This document shows positions 37,219 through 45,079 of a stretch of DNA of 64,000 bases, piece by piece. The notes below the pieces were generated by a model. It ran no database searches and was not told the origin of the DNA. It saw only the letters and a program-made list of their open reading frames with translations. This DNA comes from an uncultured Ruegeria sp. (lineage in GTDB: Bacteria > Pseudomonadota > Alphaproteobacteria > Rhodobacterales > Rhodobacteraceae): positions 1 to 64,000 of the forward strand of contig NZ_CANMFF010000009.1 in assembly GCF_947497005.1 (NCBI RefSeq), written 5' to 3'. Made by a program: the position numbers and the translations under genes. Within the stretch, counting starts at the first letter, position 1; every line of letters begins with the position of its first letter.

Positions 37219-38031
37219 ATGAAGGTCGCTATTGTCGTGATAACGCACGACGTAGACGTGCGTGCTTTCTTCGATGAGCAAAAGGGCGCTGTTGTTCCAA
37301 GAGAACTGCGCAAGGGCAACGTCGAATATGGTGCGATACCAATAGACGCGGCGTGTAGCGACCCTGAATTAATTAGGGCCTTGCTAGACGCCCACCTTAA
37401 ACACGATGCCGTTGGTGTGTTAGTTGAAACAGCTTGTTTGTCGCGTTTAAAGGCGTGCCCGTCAGCTTTATTTGTAAAGGCTTTTGAGCCAAATGAAGCT
37501 AAAGGGAGTATGAAAAACTACTTTGGCCACAACATGAAACGTTGGCTGAAAAATCTACTGTTTATGTCGCGGACGTTTCGAGACGGTAAGCAAGTCAAAT
37601 GCCTTTTACTGCCCAAGGGTAGCTTCAATGCGTCAGAATTAGATGAAGTTTTCAATCTATGCAGGACGCAATGTGATTTGGGACAGTTTCCTGAGTTGTT
37701 AGAGGCGCAGCTTAAAGCTGTCCGCGACCGAAGCGTTCCAAAGAAGAAAAAGAGCGGAACCCAGCATTTTTTGAAAGACGATAAAGACAGGTTTTTTGAA
37801 CTCGGTAAGGAGGAGCATGGTCAATCTGAAACCGCTATGCCGCCACATGCCGCTGATTGTGCGTTAACTGCGTCAGCGCGTTTCGGCGTTACGATCAATC
37901 GGATGCTGCACTTTAATGTATCATTGGGTGGCGGGCAGATTAGCGGCACGTTTAGAGACTGCCACTTAGCCGAGTTTGTCGTTAAGCCAACCACCCATAT
38001 CAATATGTTTCCGAACGGGTTCATTCGGTAG
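37219..38031 (+). CDS. Unknown partner of the LOTUS-like protein
   Basis: A 270-residue protein I cannot assign. It begins with a strand-rich segment (MKVAIVVITHDVDVRAFFD) and has a basic linker with KKKK near residue 175. The C-terminal third (FGVTINRMLHFNVSLGGG then GTFRDCH and HINMFPNGF) has many aromatic and His residues. No signal peptide or membrane segment. It is immediately adjacent to the LOTUS-like gene, implying joint function. Confidence 0.55.
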   Translation: MKVAIVVITHDVDVRAFFDEQKGAVVPRELRKGNVEYGAIPIDAACSDPELIRALLDAHLKHDAVGVLVETACLSRLKACPSALFVKAFEPNEAKGSMKNYFGHNMKRWLKNLLFMSRTFRDGKQVKCLLLPKGSFNASELDEVFNLCRTQCDLGQFPELLEAQLKAVRDRSVPKKKKSGTQHFLKDDKDRFFELGKEEHGQSETAMPPHAADCALTASARFGVTINRMLHFNVSLGGGQISGTFRDCHLAEFVVKPTTHINMFPNGFIR

Positions 38032-38440
38032 CTGGCTCTAAAACGGAAATAGGCGCAACGAAACCGCTACGCCTATCCGAATTCGAGTTACCTAAGTCGA
38101 GTTCACATGCTCAATGCGGTCTTAACCAGATCAACGCTCGAAGCCTATCTTTCCGGTTTGCCGATACAATGACGCGGCCTACAAACGATACAAGTATCAT
38201 CGGCGGGCACACATGATGGCTTAGGTAACGAGTTATATGGACGAAATGGCGTCGTTTGTCAATGCTCGTTGGAGCAATCAAGCACTGTAGGGTGCGCTAT
38301 GGTTAACGCTTACTGCAAAATTGTACAGACACCACATAGATTATCTGGACACATGCGCATACACAACATTAAGCCATTTTCGACGTGCGTCTAACTCGCC
38401 ATTCTCGCGACTGGGACAAATAGCTACAAAGGAGTGCCCC
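38032..38440. other. Noncoding gap with a 10 bp inverted repeat
   Basis: GTTACCTAAG at 38087-38096 is matched by CTTAGGTAAC at 38220-38229, 123 bases apart. The piece between is not obviously coding. It could be a small mobile remnant or a structured RNA. A ribosome site AAAGGAG at 38428 serves the next gene. Confidence 0.4.
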
Positions 38441-38944
38441 GTGAATAGACAGCAGCGCCGACAACTAGAGCGTCAACAGCGCAAGGGTAAGGCAAAAGCA
38501 ACGATCCCCAGTTATCCACAAGGCAAGACCGAGGTCTACGCATATACAGACGACAACGGTCAGGAACAGTGGCTAGACGTAGTCGGTCTGCGAACTTGGG
38601 CTGACGCCCACCTTCCTGTCTTGCGCGTTCCAATAGACTTACGGCGCGTTTCAGATATCATTACCTCCAATGCTATCGACGTCGAACACTTCAAATCGCA
38701 CACGCTGCCAAACCCAGAAAGCGCCCGTCCGATTCTGATTTGCCAAAACCTCACCACAGGGAATGACCAAATTGTTGACGGCAACCATACATATGTAGCG
38801 TTTGGCATGGGTGTCATCATGGCCCAACAGGAAGGTATTGAAATGCCTGTGCCGCCAAGTGCAGCGGGATACATGATCGAACCAGATGCTTGGAAACGAT
38901 TTGTTGTGCCGCCTGAGTTGCGAGGACCCGACCAACTTAAGTAG
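38441..38944 (+). CDS. Unknown protein with ParB/Srx-like motif
   Basis: A 167-residue protein starting at GTG with AAAGGAG upstream; an upstream ATG would add a non-native N-terminus. It begins with a very basic stretch (NRQQRRQLERQQRKGKAK). IVDGNHTYVAFGMG near residue 115 resembles the DGNHR motif of the ParB/Srx fold, which binds or hydrolyses nucleotides. Not enough else is recognised to name a function. Confidence 0.5.
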   Translation: MNRQQRRQLERQQRKGKAKATIPSYPQGKTEVYAYTDDNGQEQWLDVVGLRTWADAHLPVLRVPIDLRRVSDIITSNAIDVEHFKSHTLPNPESARPILICQNLTTGNDQIVDGNHTYVAFGMGVIMAQQEGIEMPVPPSAAGYMIEPDAWKRFVVPPELRGPDQLK

Positions 38945-39249
38945 GCCGTGCGTCACACCAAACCGCGCGCGATGAACAGATCGCAATAAGCGCTAAATCT
39001 CATGAATGGAGACATTCGTGCAAATCGCAGAATCGGCCAGTGTGGGCTCTCTGCTCGAATTCGCCGCGTGCCGCATGAATGGCTGCTGCTCGCAACGGGC
39101 ACCAATCCGTGGAGCGCTCACAAGGAAAACGCCCGTCATTCTGGCGGTGGCGATGTGCTGCGGATTTCTAGCCTCGACCTTCCGCTTTGCTGCGTACTTC
39201 AAAGAAGTTTGTCGATCAGAAAACCGATACACATGCCCAATCGGGTGAG
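38945..39249. other. 305-base gap, no supportable gene
   Basis: Frames on both strands are open but have no plausible protein character. The gap separates the plus-strand gene from the minus-strand toxin-antitoxin-like pair and may contain remnants of lost genes. Confidence 0.4.
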
Positions 39250-40383
39250 CTAGTCTTCGACTGTGAACTCAACCTTGCGCTTCACGCTAACTAAGGAAGT
39301 TCGTTGCGGAATGACTTTGTGATGCTGCAACCTAGTAAGCAATAGCCCGGGAGGCACATCGTGCTGGTCGGCGAAACGTTTAAAGATTTGGGCTTTCATA
39401 GTGGGAACATAACTTCCGAATGAGGTGACAAATGCCTCTAGGACATCCATTGGAACAAGTATCTCAGCCGAAAACTGGTCCGCCTCAGCCTCGATGTCAC
39501 GTTCTCCAGTTCCGCTGTCTTCTTGGTCGATAAACACTGCTTTTTTGCTATGCTCCAAGATGTGGCACGCCTCGTGGAAGAATGAGAACCAAATATTTGC
39601 TTCACGCTTCAATCGGTCACTGAGAACAATTACCGCTTTGTCTTTTGTCGCCCAATATGCAGCTCCTCGAAGTCCAGTGTTGGAAACCATGGGTACGAGA
39701 GCTACGGAAACACCAACCTCGGCACACTCTGACACCAACTTCTCGGAAATTTTGTCCCAGCGGTCGAGCGAGAGCTTCCGCAAAACAGGAAGTTTGCTTC
39801 TGAATTCTTGCTCGGAATAAGGAGCCGTATCTATTCGATCAGCAGCTACCTCAGCACGCCGAAGCCAAACTGCTACTGCATATGGATCGATCCTGTTGTG
39901 TCCCTGTTGTTTGAACCGAGAAAGATCCAATCGTTTTTTCCAATGCTCATCCCAAGCCGAAATACTACTAACGCTGAATGCTCTTAATACCGCGTCTACG
40001 ATCTGTGAGCCCTTAGGTTTTGCGTCTAAGAGCTTCAGCTTGAGCATTTCTGCGATTGGAAAGTTTTTTGCCCATTCAATCGCGTCCTTCGATGTTGCGG
40101 CTTCTGTTTCACGGTCACGAAGTTTGGCAAGCTGATGGTTGGCCTCAAGAGCTAGCCAAAAACCCGCGCTCTCACCTAGAACGCGCTCAAACTGCAACGC
40201 GGTTTCCGGGGTTATTGCGACCTTCCCAGAAATTATTTCACTGATAGTCTTTGTCGGGCGACCTGTTCGGCGCGCAAAGTCGACGATCTTAATCCCGCGC
40301 GCCTCTAGGAAGCGACGCAAATGCTCACCAGGCGCACGCGGTGCGTAATCTGGCTTAAAGTTCTGAATAGCGCTGTCTGTCAT
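39250..40383 (-). CDS. HigA-like antitoxin fused to ImmA/IrrE peptidase domain
   Basis: A 377-residue protein. Residues 20-90 contain a HigA-type helix-turn-helix (FARRTGRPTKTISEIISGKVAITPETALQFERVLG). The C-terminal half holds an ImmA/IrrE-type zinc peptidase with FFHEACHILEH near residue 270. The gene overlaps the small upstream gene by four bases. HigA proteins neutralise RelE-like toxins and repress their own promoter; the peptidase domain may sense stress. Upstream palindromes at 40731-40860 are likely its operators. Confidence 0.85.
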   Translation of the reverse strand: MTDSAIQNFKPDYAPRAPGEHLRRFLEARGIKIVDFARRTGRPTKTISEIISGKVAITPETALQFERVLGESAGFWLALEANHQLAKLRDRETEAATSKDAIEWAKNFPIAEMLKLKLLDAKPKGSQIVDAVLRAFSVSSISAWDEHWKKRLDLSRFKQQGHNRIDPYAVAVWLRRAEVAADRIDTAPYSEQEFRSKLPVLRKLSLDRWDKISEKLVSECAEVGVSVALVPMVSNTGLRGAAYWATKDKAVIVLSDRLKREANIWFSFFHEACHILEHSKKAVFIDQEDSGTGERDIEAEADQFSAEILVPMDVLEAFVTSFGSYVPTMKAQIFKRFADQHDVPPGLLLTRLQHHKVIPQRTSLVSVKRKVEFTVED

Positions 40384-40700
40384 ACTGTTCCTCCCACAGA
40401 AATGACGCTCACGCTTCGGATACTATCCAAACCTTGGTCTGGCCGATGCTCGAACGGCATGAACAATATCTGCCCTGTTCCAGCCCTACCCACTGTAAAC
40501 ATTGGTCTTTTCTGTTCGGCAACTTGGTTTCTAAGTACCGGAGGCGATTTGCTAAGGTCGGCCAATGTCGGCGCTGCATCTAGGTAGTACAAAAGGTCTT
40601 TGACGTTCTCGGCTGCGTCTTCTCCCAAAGTATGAACCAAACGGTATCCACTGTTGCACAAGTCCCCTAACGAGCGGGACTCAAACGCCACCTGCATCCG
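40380..40700 (-). CDS. RelE/HigB-like toxin candidate
   Basis: About 106 residues. The start (MQVAFESRSLGDL) and layout resemble HigB/RelE toxins, but the sequence is divergent and key catalytic residues cannot be assigned. The position just before a HigA-like gene with a four-base overlap supports a toxin-antitoxin pair. The ATG at 40700 is preferred over that at 40718. Confidence 0.6.
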   Translation of the reverse strand, partial: RMQVAFESRSLGDLCNSGYRLVHTLGEDAAENVKDLLYYLDAAPTLADLSKSPPVLRNQVAEQKRPMFTVGRAGTGQILFMPFEHRPDQGLDSIRSVSVISVGGTV

Positions 40701-40730
40701 AAAACCTCTAAGCGTCATGGTGGTTGGCCA

Positions 40731-40860
40731 CCTTTTCCATAACGCGTCGTGTAATGGAAAGAGAATCAGATGTCAAAAATAAAAAGTAACATAAAACGTT
40801 ATGAAAAGCTGTTGACAGAATCAGGCAGGCGGTACAAAAACCATAACAGCAAACGTTATG
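40731..40860. promoter_or_regulatory. Palindromic operator array and promoter
   Basis: Three related sites lie between divergent genes: CCATAACG at 40737, CATAAaacgTTATG at 40790-40803 and CATAAC-N7-GTTATG at 40842-40860. The sequence AAACGTTATGAAAAG is repeated at 40794 and 40851. TTGACA at 40812 could be the -35 of the DUF1508 gene. The array would let the HigA-like protein control both directions; this is inferred. Confidence 0.6.
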
Positions 40861-40875
40861 AAAAGGAGTTTTGCT

Positions 40876-41061
40876 ATGACTCAGAGTTGCACTGCCTACG
40901 GTGACAAGTGGGAAATCTATCGCGACAACGCTAGCAACTGGCGCTGGCGCCGTACGGCCTCGAACGGCCGCATCGTCGGCGCATCAAGCGAAGGGTACAT
41001 GAACAAAAGCGACTGCATTTCCAATGCGAAACGCAACGGCATGGCATGCACGCCGGTCTAA
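40876..41061 (+). CDS. DUF1508 (YegP-like) small protein
   Basis: A 61-residue protein with a DUF1508 core (WEIYRDNASNWRWRRTASNGR, then GYMNKSDCISNAKRNG). The ATG at 40876 follows AAAGGAG; one at 40858 lies inside the operator palindrome. Function of the family is unknown. It is divergent from the toxin-antitoxin-like pair and shares its regulatory region. Confidence 0.75.
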   Translation: MTQSCTAYGDKWEIYRDNASNWRWRRTASNGRIVGASSEGYMNKSDCISNAKRNGMACTPV

Positions 41062-41129
41062 GTTGATCACGCAGCCGCATCGGCTGCGTGACACTCTCAA
41101 CCAAGTAGAATCCAGCAGAAAGAAAGAAG

Positions 41130-41411
41130 ATGCCGTACTCAACGAACCCGAAAGCACAGATTGCCTGGCGTAAGGCGCGGAAGGTTAGAGGCAAGAATCC
41201 AAACCAATACAGACGAGATAATGAAGGGAATCTAATTTACAAATCGTCTTACGGAAAAAACAGCCAAATGGGTTGGCAAGTTGACCACATCATGCCTCGT
41301 TCAAGAGGTGGATCTGATGCATCGCGCAATCTTCAGGCCTTGCAGACTGGCGCGAACCAACGAAAGTCCAACAAGCTTCCTAGGGGTGCGCGGAGCAAAA
41401 AACGTTACTGA
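41130..41411 (+). CDS. HNH endonuclease-like protein
   Basis: A 93-residue basic protein. WQVDHIMPRSRGGSDASRNLQ, followed by KSNK, is the HNH nuclease core with the catalytic histidine and the following asparagine. No other domain fits in so short a protein. It lies 70 bases after the DUF1508 gene on the same strand, so the two may be co-transcribed. Confidence 0.8.
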   Translation: MPYSTNPKAQIAWRKARKVRGKNPNQYRRDNEGNLIYKSSYGKNSQMGWQVDHIMPRSRGGSDASRNLQALQTGANQRKSNKLPRGARSKKRY

Positions 41412-41691
41412 CCGCTTTGCGCAGAATGAAAGCTTCGCGGCATAGCAAATGCACGCGAGTAAGGCGATGAAATAGTTTATCAAATTGAGTTTAAGGATGA
41501 AAAGACAAGACTGTTGGCTGGTATAGAGTTCGACCAGGCGAGGTCGGATCATGAACAATACAAACGGTAAGGTTTGTTGGTATTCTTTCAAAGCATGCGC
41601 AATTAGAGATCAGCGAGTCGCAGGACTTCCCGAATTGAACTTCAACTAACGAGCAGTATCGGTGCTGCAGATCGGTGAAGGTTTGAAACGG

Positions 41692-41982
41692 TCAAGTGTT
41701 AGTATTCACTATCTGTCCCACCTCGATCGCCTTCGCATCCAATCCTAACTCCCTGATCAAAAAACCTTTGTCGCCCCACTTCTGGATGTTGCGCAAGTAG
41801 CCGTTGCCTTCGGCATCCATAAACAGACAACGGATGTCGCTGTATTCGCCCCAAACACCTGCAATGGCGATCAACAGGACATCCTTTGGCAAGCAACGCA
41901 CATTCTCGAAGTCGCGATAGTCGATCCCGAAGTCGAGAGCTTGGCGAAAACTCATGGTGAAGCGTTCATGTGGAAACAACAT
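41692..41982 (-). CDS. Small protein after the relaxase, unknown
   Basis: A 96-residue acidic protein with a good ribosome site (AAAGGA) before the ATG at 41982. It has no signal peptide or recognised domain. It is the last gene of the mobilization block, 15 bases after the relaxase stop, so it is probably transcribed with mob genes. Confidence 0.6.
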   Translation of the reverse strand: MLFPHERFTMSFRQALDFGIDYRDFENVRCLPKDVLLIAIAGVWGEYSDIRCLFMDAEGNGYLRNIQKWGDKGFLIRELGLDAKAIEVGQIVNTNT

Positions 41983-41997
41983 TGCTTTCCTTTCAAA

Positions 41998-43572
41998 TTA
42001 AAGATGGAAGCCGTATTCACGGTCTTGCTCAAGGTACTGTTCGTTCAGCTCTCTTTCAGCTGTGTTTCGGCGGCTCTCGCTAGCTTCAAGCTGGTTTTCA
42101 ATTTCTCTTCCAACGCCGTGTAGCTCTGCTCTTCGGTTAGCAAGTCGGCCAACGTGGTGACTGACACGAGATGCGATTTCATGAGCAGCTCCACGCACTG
42201 CACTAAGCCATTCAATCTGGCTTCGATCCCGGTCGTCGAGCGTTCTTCCAAACTGCGCAATTCCTTGGCTGAGGTCTCGCAAGCCGTCACCAACCGCTCG
42301 ACGCAAGCGAGCAAATCGCGCTCCAAGGCTGTCAGAGGCTGATCCATCTAGTTCGGCTCCACTCTGATGCAGGAAACCAACCGGCTTGCCACCGAACAGG
42401 TGCGCATGCTCGACGTCTCTGACGGCAGGATCAAATAAGTCGCTTGCTCGTGCAGCACCGTCTGAATGCCCAACCTCTCCAATTGCGTCGTGGTCGCAAT
42501 CGTAGAAAGCTTCCAACTCCAAAGAAAGGTCAGCCCTGATGTTGCTGCGATCAGTACCAGACAGACAGTCGCCATAGCCCAGGGTGAAATCCGTAGCAAT
42601 CGTTTGATCGTGTCGATGTGACGCTGCCAGGTCGTCCCGCTCCAATCCAGAAACATGCGGGTATCGGCTTCGATTGTATTCTGCGCGCGTGTCACACACT
42701 CCTGAATATCGTTCCTGAAGCTCTGCAATTGAGACTCCATCAAGGCGGCGTGTTCCTTGCGGATCTCTTCCAGATCCGTATTCAATTTCTCGCTCAGCCG
42801 AGTCGGCTTGCCAGTCGTCACGGAATATTTCTCCTTTCAATCGCCAGCGTTCGCCGGTCTCAGGGTCCTTGGCAGTGATGTAATTCTTGCTGGCGCGGGG
42901 GATGTCATAACCAACATCCGTCAAGGTATCGATCATGCTGGCGCGGTCAGTGATGGCGCCGATGCTGATCTGGTCGAGGATCCAGCGGTGCAGGTCTTCG
43001 CGGCCTTGCGCGCGTGCCGGGGTCTCCAGAGTCGCTTGCACTTCTTGCGCCCGCTCTAGCTCCATCGGATCAGCCCAGCCGTGCGTCTTGTTCATCAGGT
43101 CACGTAGGCTGTCGTAGGCTGACTGATAGCCTGGAGGCGCGATGTTGAGGCTCTTGCCTGTTGTCAGCTCCAAACGTGGCGTGCAGAAATGTAATTCAAT
43201 GCGATCTTCGTGGCTGTGGCGGACCCAGAGCATATCGAATTGTTCACCGTCCAATCCCGCAAAGGCCAGCTTTTCGAATGCCTCCATTACTTCGACTTGT
43301 TGAGCTTCTGTAGGCGCATCTTCGTCGGCAAAACTGATGACGCCCGCGCGGTAGGTCCATTGGTTTTGGCTCGCGTCGATCAGTGCTTCAGTGCGGCTAG
43401 GGTCACCACGAAAGACTTCAGGCAGTGGGTCGCGCGCGACCATCACTGATTGACCATCGGCGTCACGGATCAAATCGCGATTGGCATCATAGGCCAGCAC
43501 CTCACCCGCAACGAGATAGCCGACTGGTCCAGCGCCTACACCTTTTCCGTTGGGAAAGAACTTGATCAGCAT
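41998..43572 (-). CDS. mobA: Relaxase, MobA type
   Basis: A 524-residue relaxase. Near residue 118, WVRHSHEDRIELHFC supplies the histidine cluster that holds the metal in relaxases; an upstream tyrosine would nick the transfer origin. The C-terminal half is low in recognisable domain content, and the same DNA also encodes two small proteins in another frame (42045-42821). mobC overlaps its start by seven bases. It would nick oriT and lead the strand during mobilization by a helper conjugation system. Confidence 0.88.
   Translation of the reverse strand: MLIKFFPNGKGVGAGPVGYLVAGEVLAYDANRDLIRDADGQSVMVARDPLPEVFRGDPSRTEALIDASQNQWTYRAGVISFADEDAPTEAQQVEVMEAFEKLAFAGLDGEQFDMLWVRHSHEDRIELHFCTPRLELTTGKSLNIAPPGYQSAYDSLRDLMNKTHGWADPMELERAQEVQATLETPARAQGREDLHRWILDQISIGAITDRASMIDTLTDVGYDIPRASKNYITAKDPETGERWRLKGEIFRDDWQADSAEREIEYGSGRDPQGTRRLDGVSIAELQERYSGVCDTRAEYNRSRYPHVSGLERDDLAASHRHDQTIATDFTLGYGDCLSGTDRSNIRADLSLELEAFYDCDHDAIGEVGHSDGAARASDLFDPAVRDVEHAHLFGGKPVGFLHQSGAELDGSASDSLGARFARLRRAVGDGLRDLSQGIAQFGRTLDDRDRSQIEWLSAVRGAAHEIASRVSHHVGRLANRRAELHGVGREIENQLEASESRRNTAERELNEQYLEQDREYGFHL
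42045..42347 (-). CDS. MobD-like protein nested in the relaxase gene
   Basis: A 100-residue protein in a different frame from the relaxase, starting at the base after the stop of the MobB-like gene and in its frame. It is acidic and helical (LTALERDLLACVERLVTACE, LKTSLKLARAAETQLKES), like the MbeD/MobD class of ColE1-type plasmids. Those genes also lie inside the relaxase gene. The assignment rests on this arrangement and on composition. Confidence 0.65.
   Translation of the reverse strand: MDQPLTALERDLLACVERLVTACETSAKELRSLEERSTTGIEARLNGLVQCVELLMKSHLVSVTTLADLLTEEQSYTALEEKLKTSLKLARAAETQLKES
42348..42821 (-). CDS. MobB-like membrane protein nested in the relaxase gene
   Basis: A 157-residue protein fully inside the relaxase gene in another frame. 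It has a coiled N-terminal region (LNTDLEEIRKEHAALMESQL) and one membrane helix near residue 83 (AMATVCLVLIAATSGLTFLW), the layout of MbeB/MobB proteins that attach the relaxosome to the membrane. Its TAG stop is followed directly by the MobD-like ATG in the same frame. Confidence 0.72.
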   Translation of the reverse strand: MTTGKPTRLSEKLNTDLEEIRKEHAALMESQLQSFRNDIQECVTRAQNTIEADTRMFLDWSGTTWQRHIDTIKRLLRISPWAMATVCLVLIAATSGLTFLWSWKLSTIATTTQLERLGIQTVLHEQATYLILPSETSSMRTCSVASRLVSCIRVEPN

Positions 43573-43994
43573 CGCCGCGCTACTTCGATAATCTGGGCAA
43601 GTTGGCGCTCGATCACGACCAACTGGCGGGCCACGGCCAACGCATCAAGATCAACTCGACCATCCAGCAGCGCACGGTTCACAAACCTTGCGATCTGGTT
43701 GAGGTTGCCACCGATGCGTCCAACAGCCAGGACCAACGCTGGATCAACGCGCGGTGCGGGCTTGCGACGACGGGCTTCGATCAGGCCAAGCGCCTCGCGC
43801 AAAAGCGTCGCGGCGGGGACGCCAGCAGCCTCGGCCTTGGCGCGAAGCTCAGCCTTCTCAGCAGTTGTGCACCGAAAGACAAAGGTCTCGGTCAGCGGCT
43901 TTTTGGCGTGGGGCTTGCCCCCGCCGGTGGGGTTCGAAGGGGAGGCTTGCCACCCATCGCAAGGTCCCGTGTCAGCAACGCCAGTGTATGACAT
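43566..43994 (-). CDS. mobC: Relaxosome accessory protein, MobC type
   Basis: About 142 residues with the MobC pattern: VFRCTTAEKAELRAKAEAAG and AVGRIGGNLNQIARFVN. MobC proteins bind near oriT and help the relaxase open the DNA. I place the start at the ATG at 43994 because everything before it in the frame looks non-native. It overlaps mobA by seven bases. Confidence 0.85.
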   Translation of the reverse strand: MSYTGVADTGPCDGWQASPSNPTGGGKPHAKKPLTETFVFRCTTAEKAELRAKAEAAGVPAATLLREALGLIEARRRKPAPRVDPALVLAVGRIGGNLNQIARFVNRALLDGRVDLDALAVARQLVVIERQLAQIIEVARRC

Positions 43995-44013
43995 GGGTCG
44001 CCTTGCTCCTTGC

Positions 44014-44745
44014 TCAACTCGCATGGCGCACTTCCAGCTCAGATGGCTCGAAAACGGTCCAACCCTCCTTGATGAGCCAATGCTGCCAAGCGGGCCAGTC
44101 GTCTTTGTTAGTTGGCGGGAACCTGTCCGGAAGCCAGTATCCGCTAGCGCCGTTCTCCCAGGCAGCTGGCAGGGTTCTGTCAATCCAGGTTCCAAACATG
44201 CGTTCTGTGAACACTTCCCATTGGCGACAACCGAATGATGATCGCGGAACGAATACAGCCTGCGGTGCACCCCTGCGCGCCGAGGCGGATGGCCCTCCAT
44301 CCGGCAGATCCGGCTCAAGCGCGGTTTTTTGTTCTTTGGATTGTTTAGTCTCTATATAGGAAAGATCACCTGTGAGCCTCTTTTCACCCACGGTTGACCC
44401 CTTTTCAGTATTCAAAAGGCTCATTGGTGCGCCCTTTTTTTGGGGGCGGAATGGGATGATTTTGGAGGGCGCGCGAAGGTCATATTTGGTGCAGTTTCCG
44501 GCACCACGCCCTTCGGTTCGAAAGAGCCAACCGAACTCAACAAGCTGTCGAAGGCATCGCTTGATGGTTGCTAATGACATACCCGCCAAAAACTCGTCCA
44601 ATGTGTTCAGCGATGGATTGAGCTGGCCAGTTTTGTCGTTGGCGAACTGAACGGAAAGCGCTGATGCGACCGCTTTTGTAGATGAATTGAGGTCGGCACA
44701 TTGCAGAACAGCTTTCAGCCATTCAAAACGGTTAAGCTTAGGCAT
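44014..44745 (-). CDS. Helix-turn-helix replication-type protein
   Basis: A 243-residue protein with a winged helix (LNTLDEFLAGMSLATIKRCLRQLVEFGWLFRTEGRG), a pattern found in plasmid replication proteins of this group. The ATG at 44743-44745 has GGAGG upstream. The rest is low complexity with W-rich segments near the C-terminus. It lies 19 bases upstream of mobC, so it may serve replication or control of the mobile element. Confidence 0.65.
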   Translation of the reverse strand: MPKLNRFEWLKAVLQCADLNSSTKAVASALSVQFANDKTGQLNPSLNTLDEFLAGMSLATIKRCLRQLVEFGWLFRTEGRGAGNCTKYDLRAPSKIIPFRPQKKGAPMSLLNTEKGSTVGEKRLTGDLSYIETKQSKEQKTALEPDLPDGGPSASARRGAPQAVFVPRSSFGCRQWEVFTERMFGTWIDRTLPAAWENGASGYWLPDRFPPTNKDDWPAWQHWLIKEGWTVFEPSELEVRHAS

Positions 44746-45079
44746 GTGCACCTCCCGCGATTGCGGTAAGGTCACCTTTTTGATAAGTTGAGCGCGCAGA
44801 AAGATTTGCATTGCCGTTGAGGTGGGTGGCCGCCCCCTCAGCGGTTTTTCTTTGAGTTGCACCGGCTTTTTGGTTCGCCAAGCACTTAATTTCTTTAGTA
44901 GTTTCAATACGCCATTTTCGGTGGTTCGTCAGTTTAAGTCGTTGATTTCTTTGTGCAGGTCCACTCCTGCACGGCTCACCACTTTTTTAAGTGTGACAAA
45001 TGACACGTGATCGTTCCTTTGCGACACGGTTTCTTTCCTTTGGGGGAAGCCCGAGCTGCCTTGCTTGGTGTCACGCGCT
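44746..45079. other. Boundary zone of the tRNA-Lys element
   Basis: A 334-base stretch with no gene. It includes attR at 44965-44986. Just after it, TGTGACAAATGACACG (44991) and GCGACACGG (45024) contain several TGACA/CGACA steps, as seen at ends of Tn7/Tn5053-type transposons. An oriT for the mob block could also be here, but I cannot identify one. Confidence 0.45.
44965..44986 (+). repeat. attR: 22 bp copy of the tRNA-Lys 3' end
   Basis: Exact copy of 28820-28841, with a more degenerate GCAGGT six bases before, as in the tRNA T-arm. It closes the 16 kb element. Confidence 0.85.

Noticed and set aside
39002..39248. Overlapping short frames after the ParB/Srx-like gene
   Set aside because: Several frames are open on both strands with no convincing start or domain.
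40790..40860. CRISPR-like array from repeated AAACGTTATGAAAAG
   Set aside because: Only two or three short copies without equal spacers; they fit operator palindromes.
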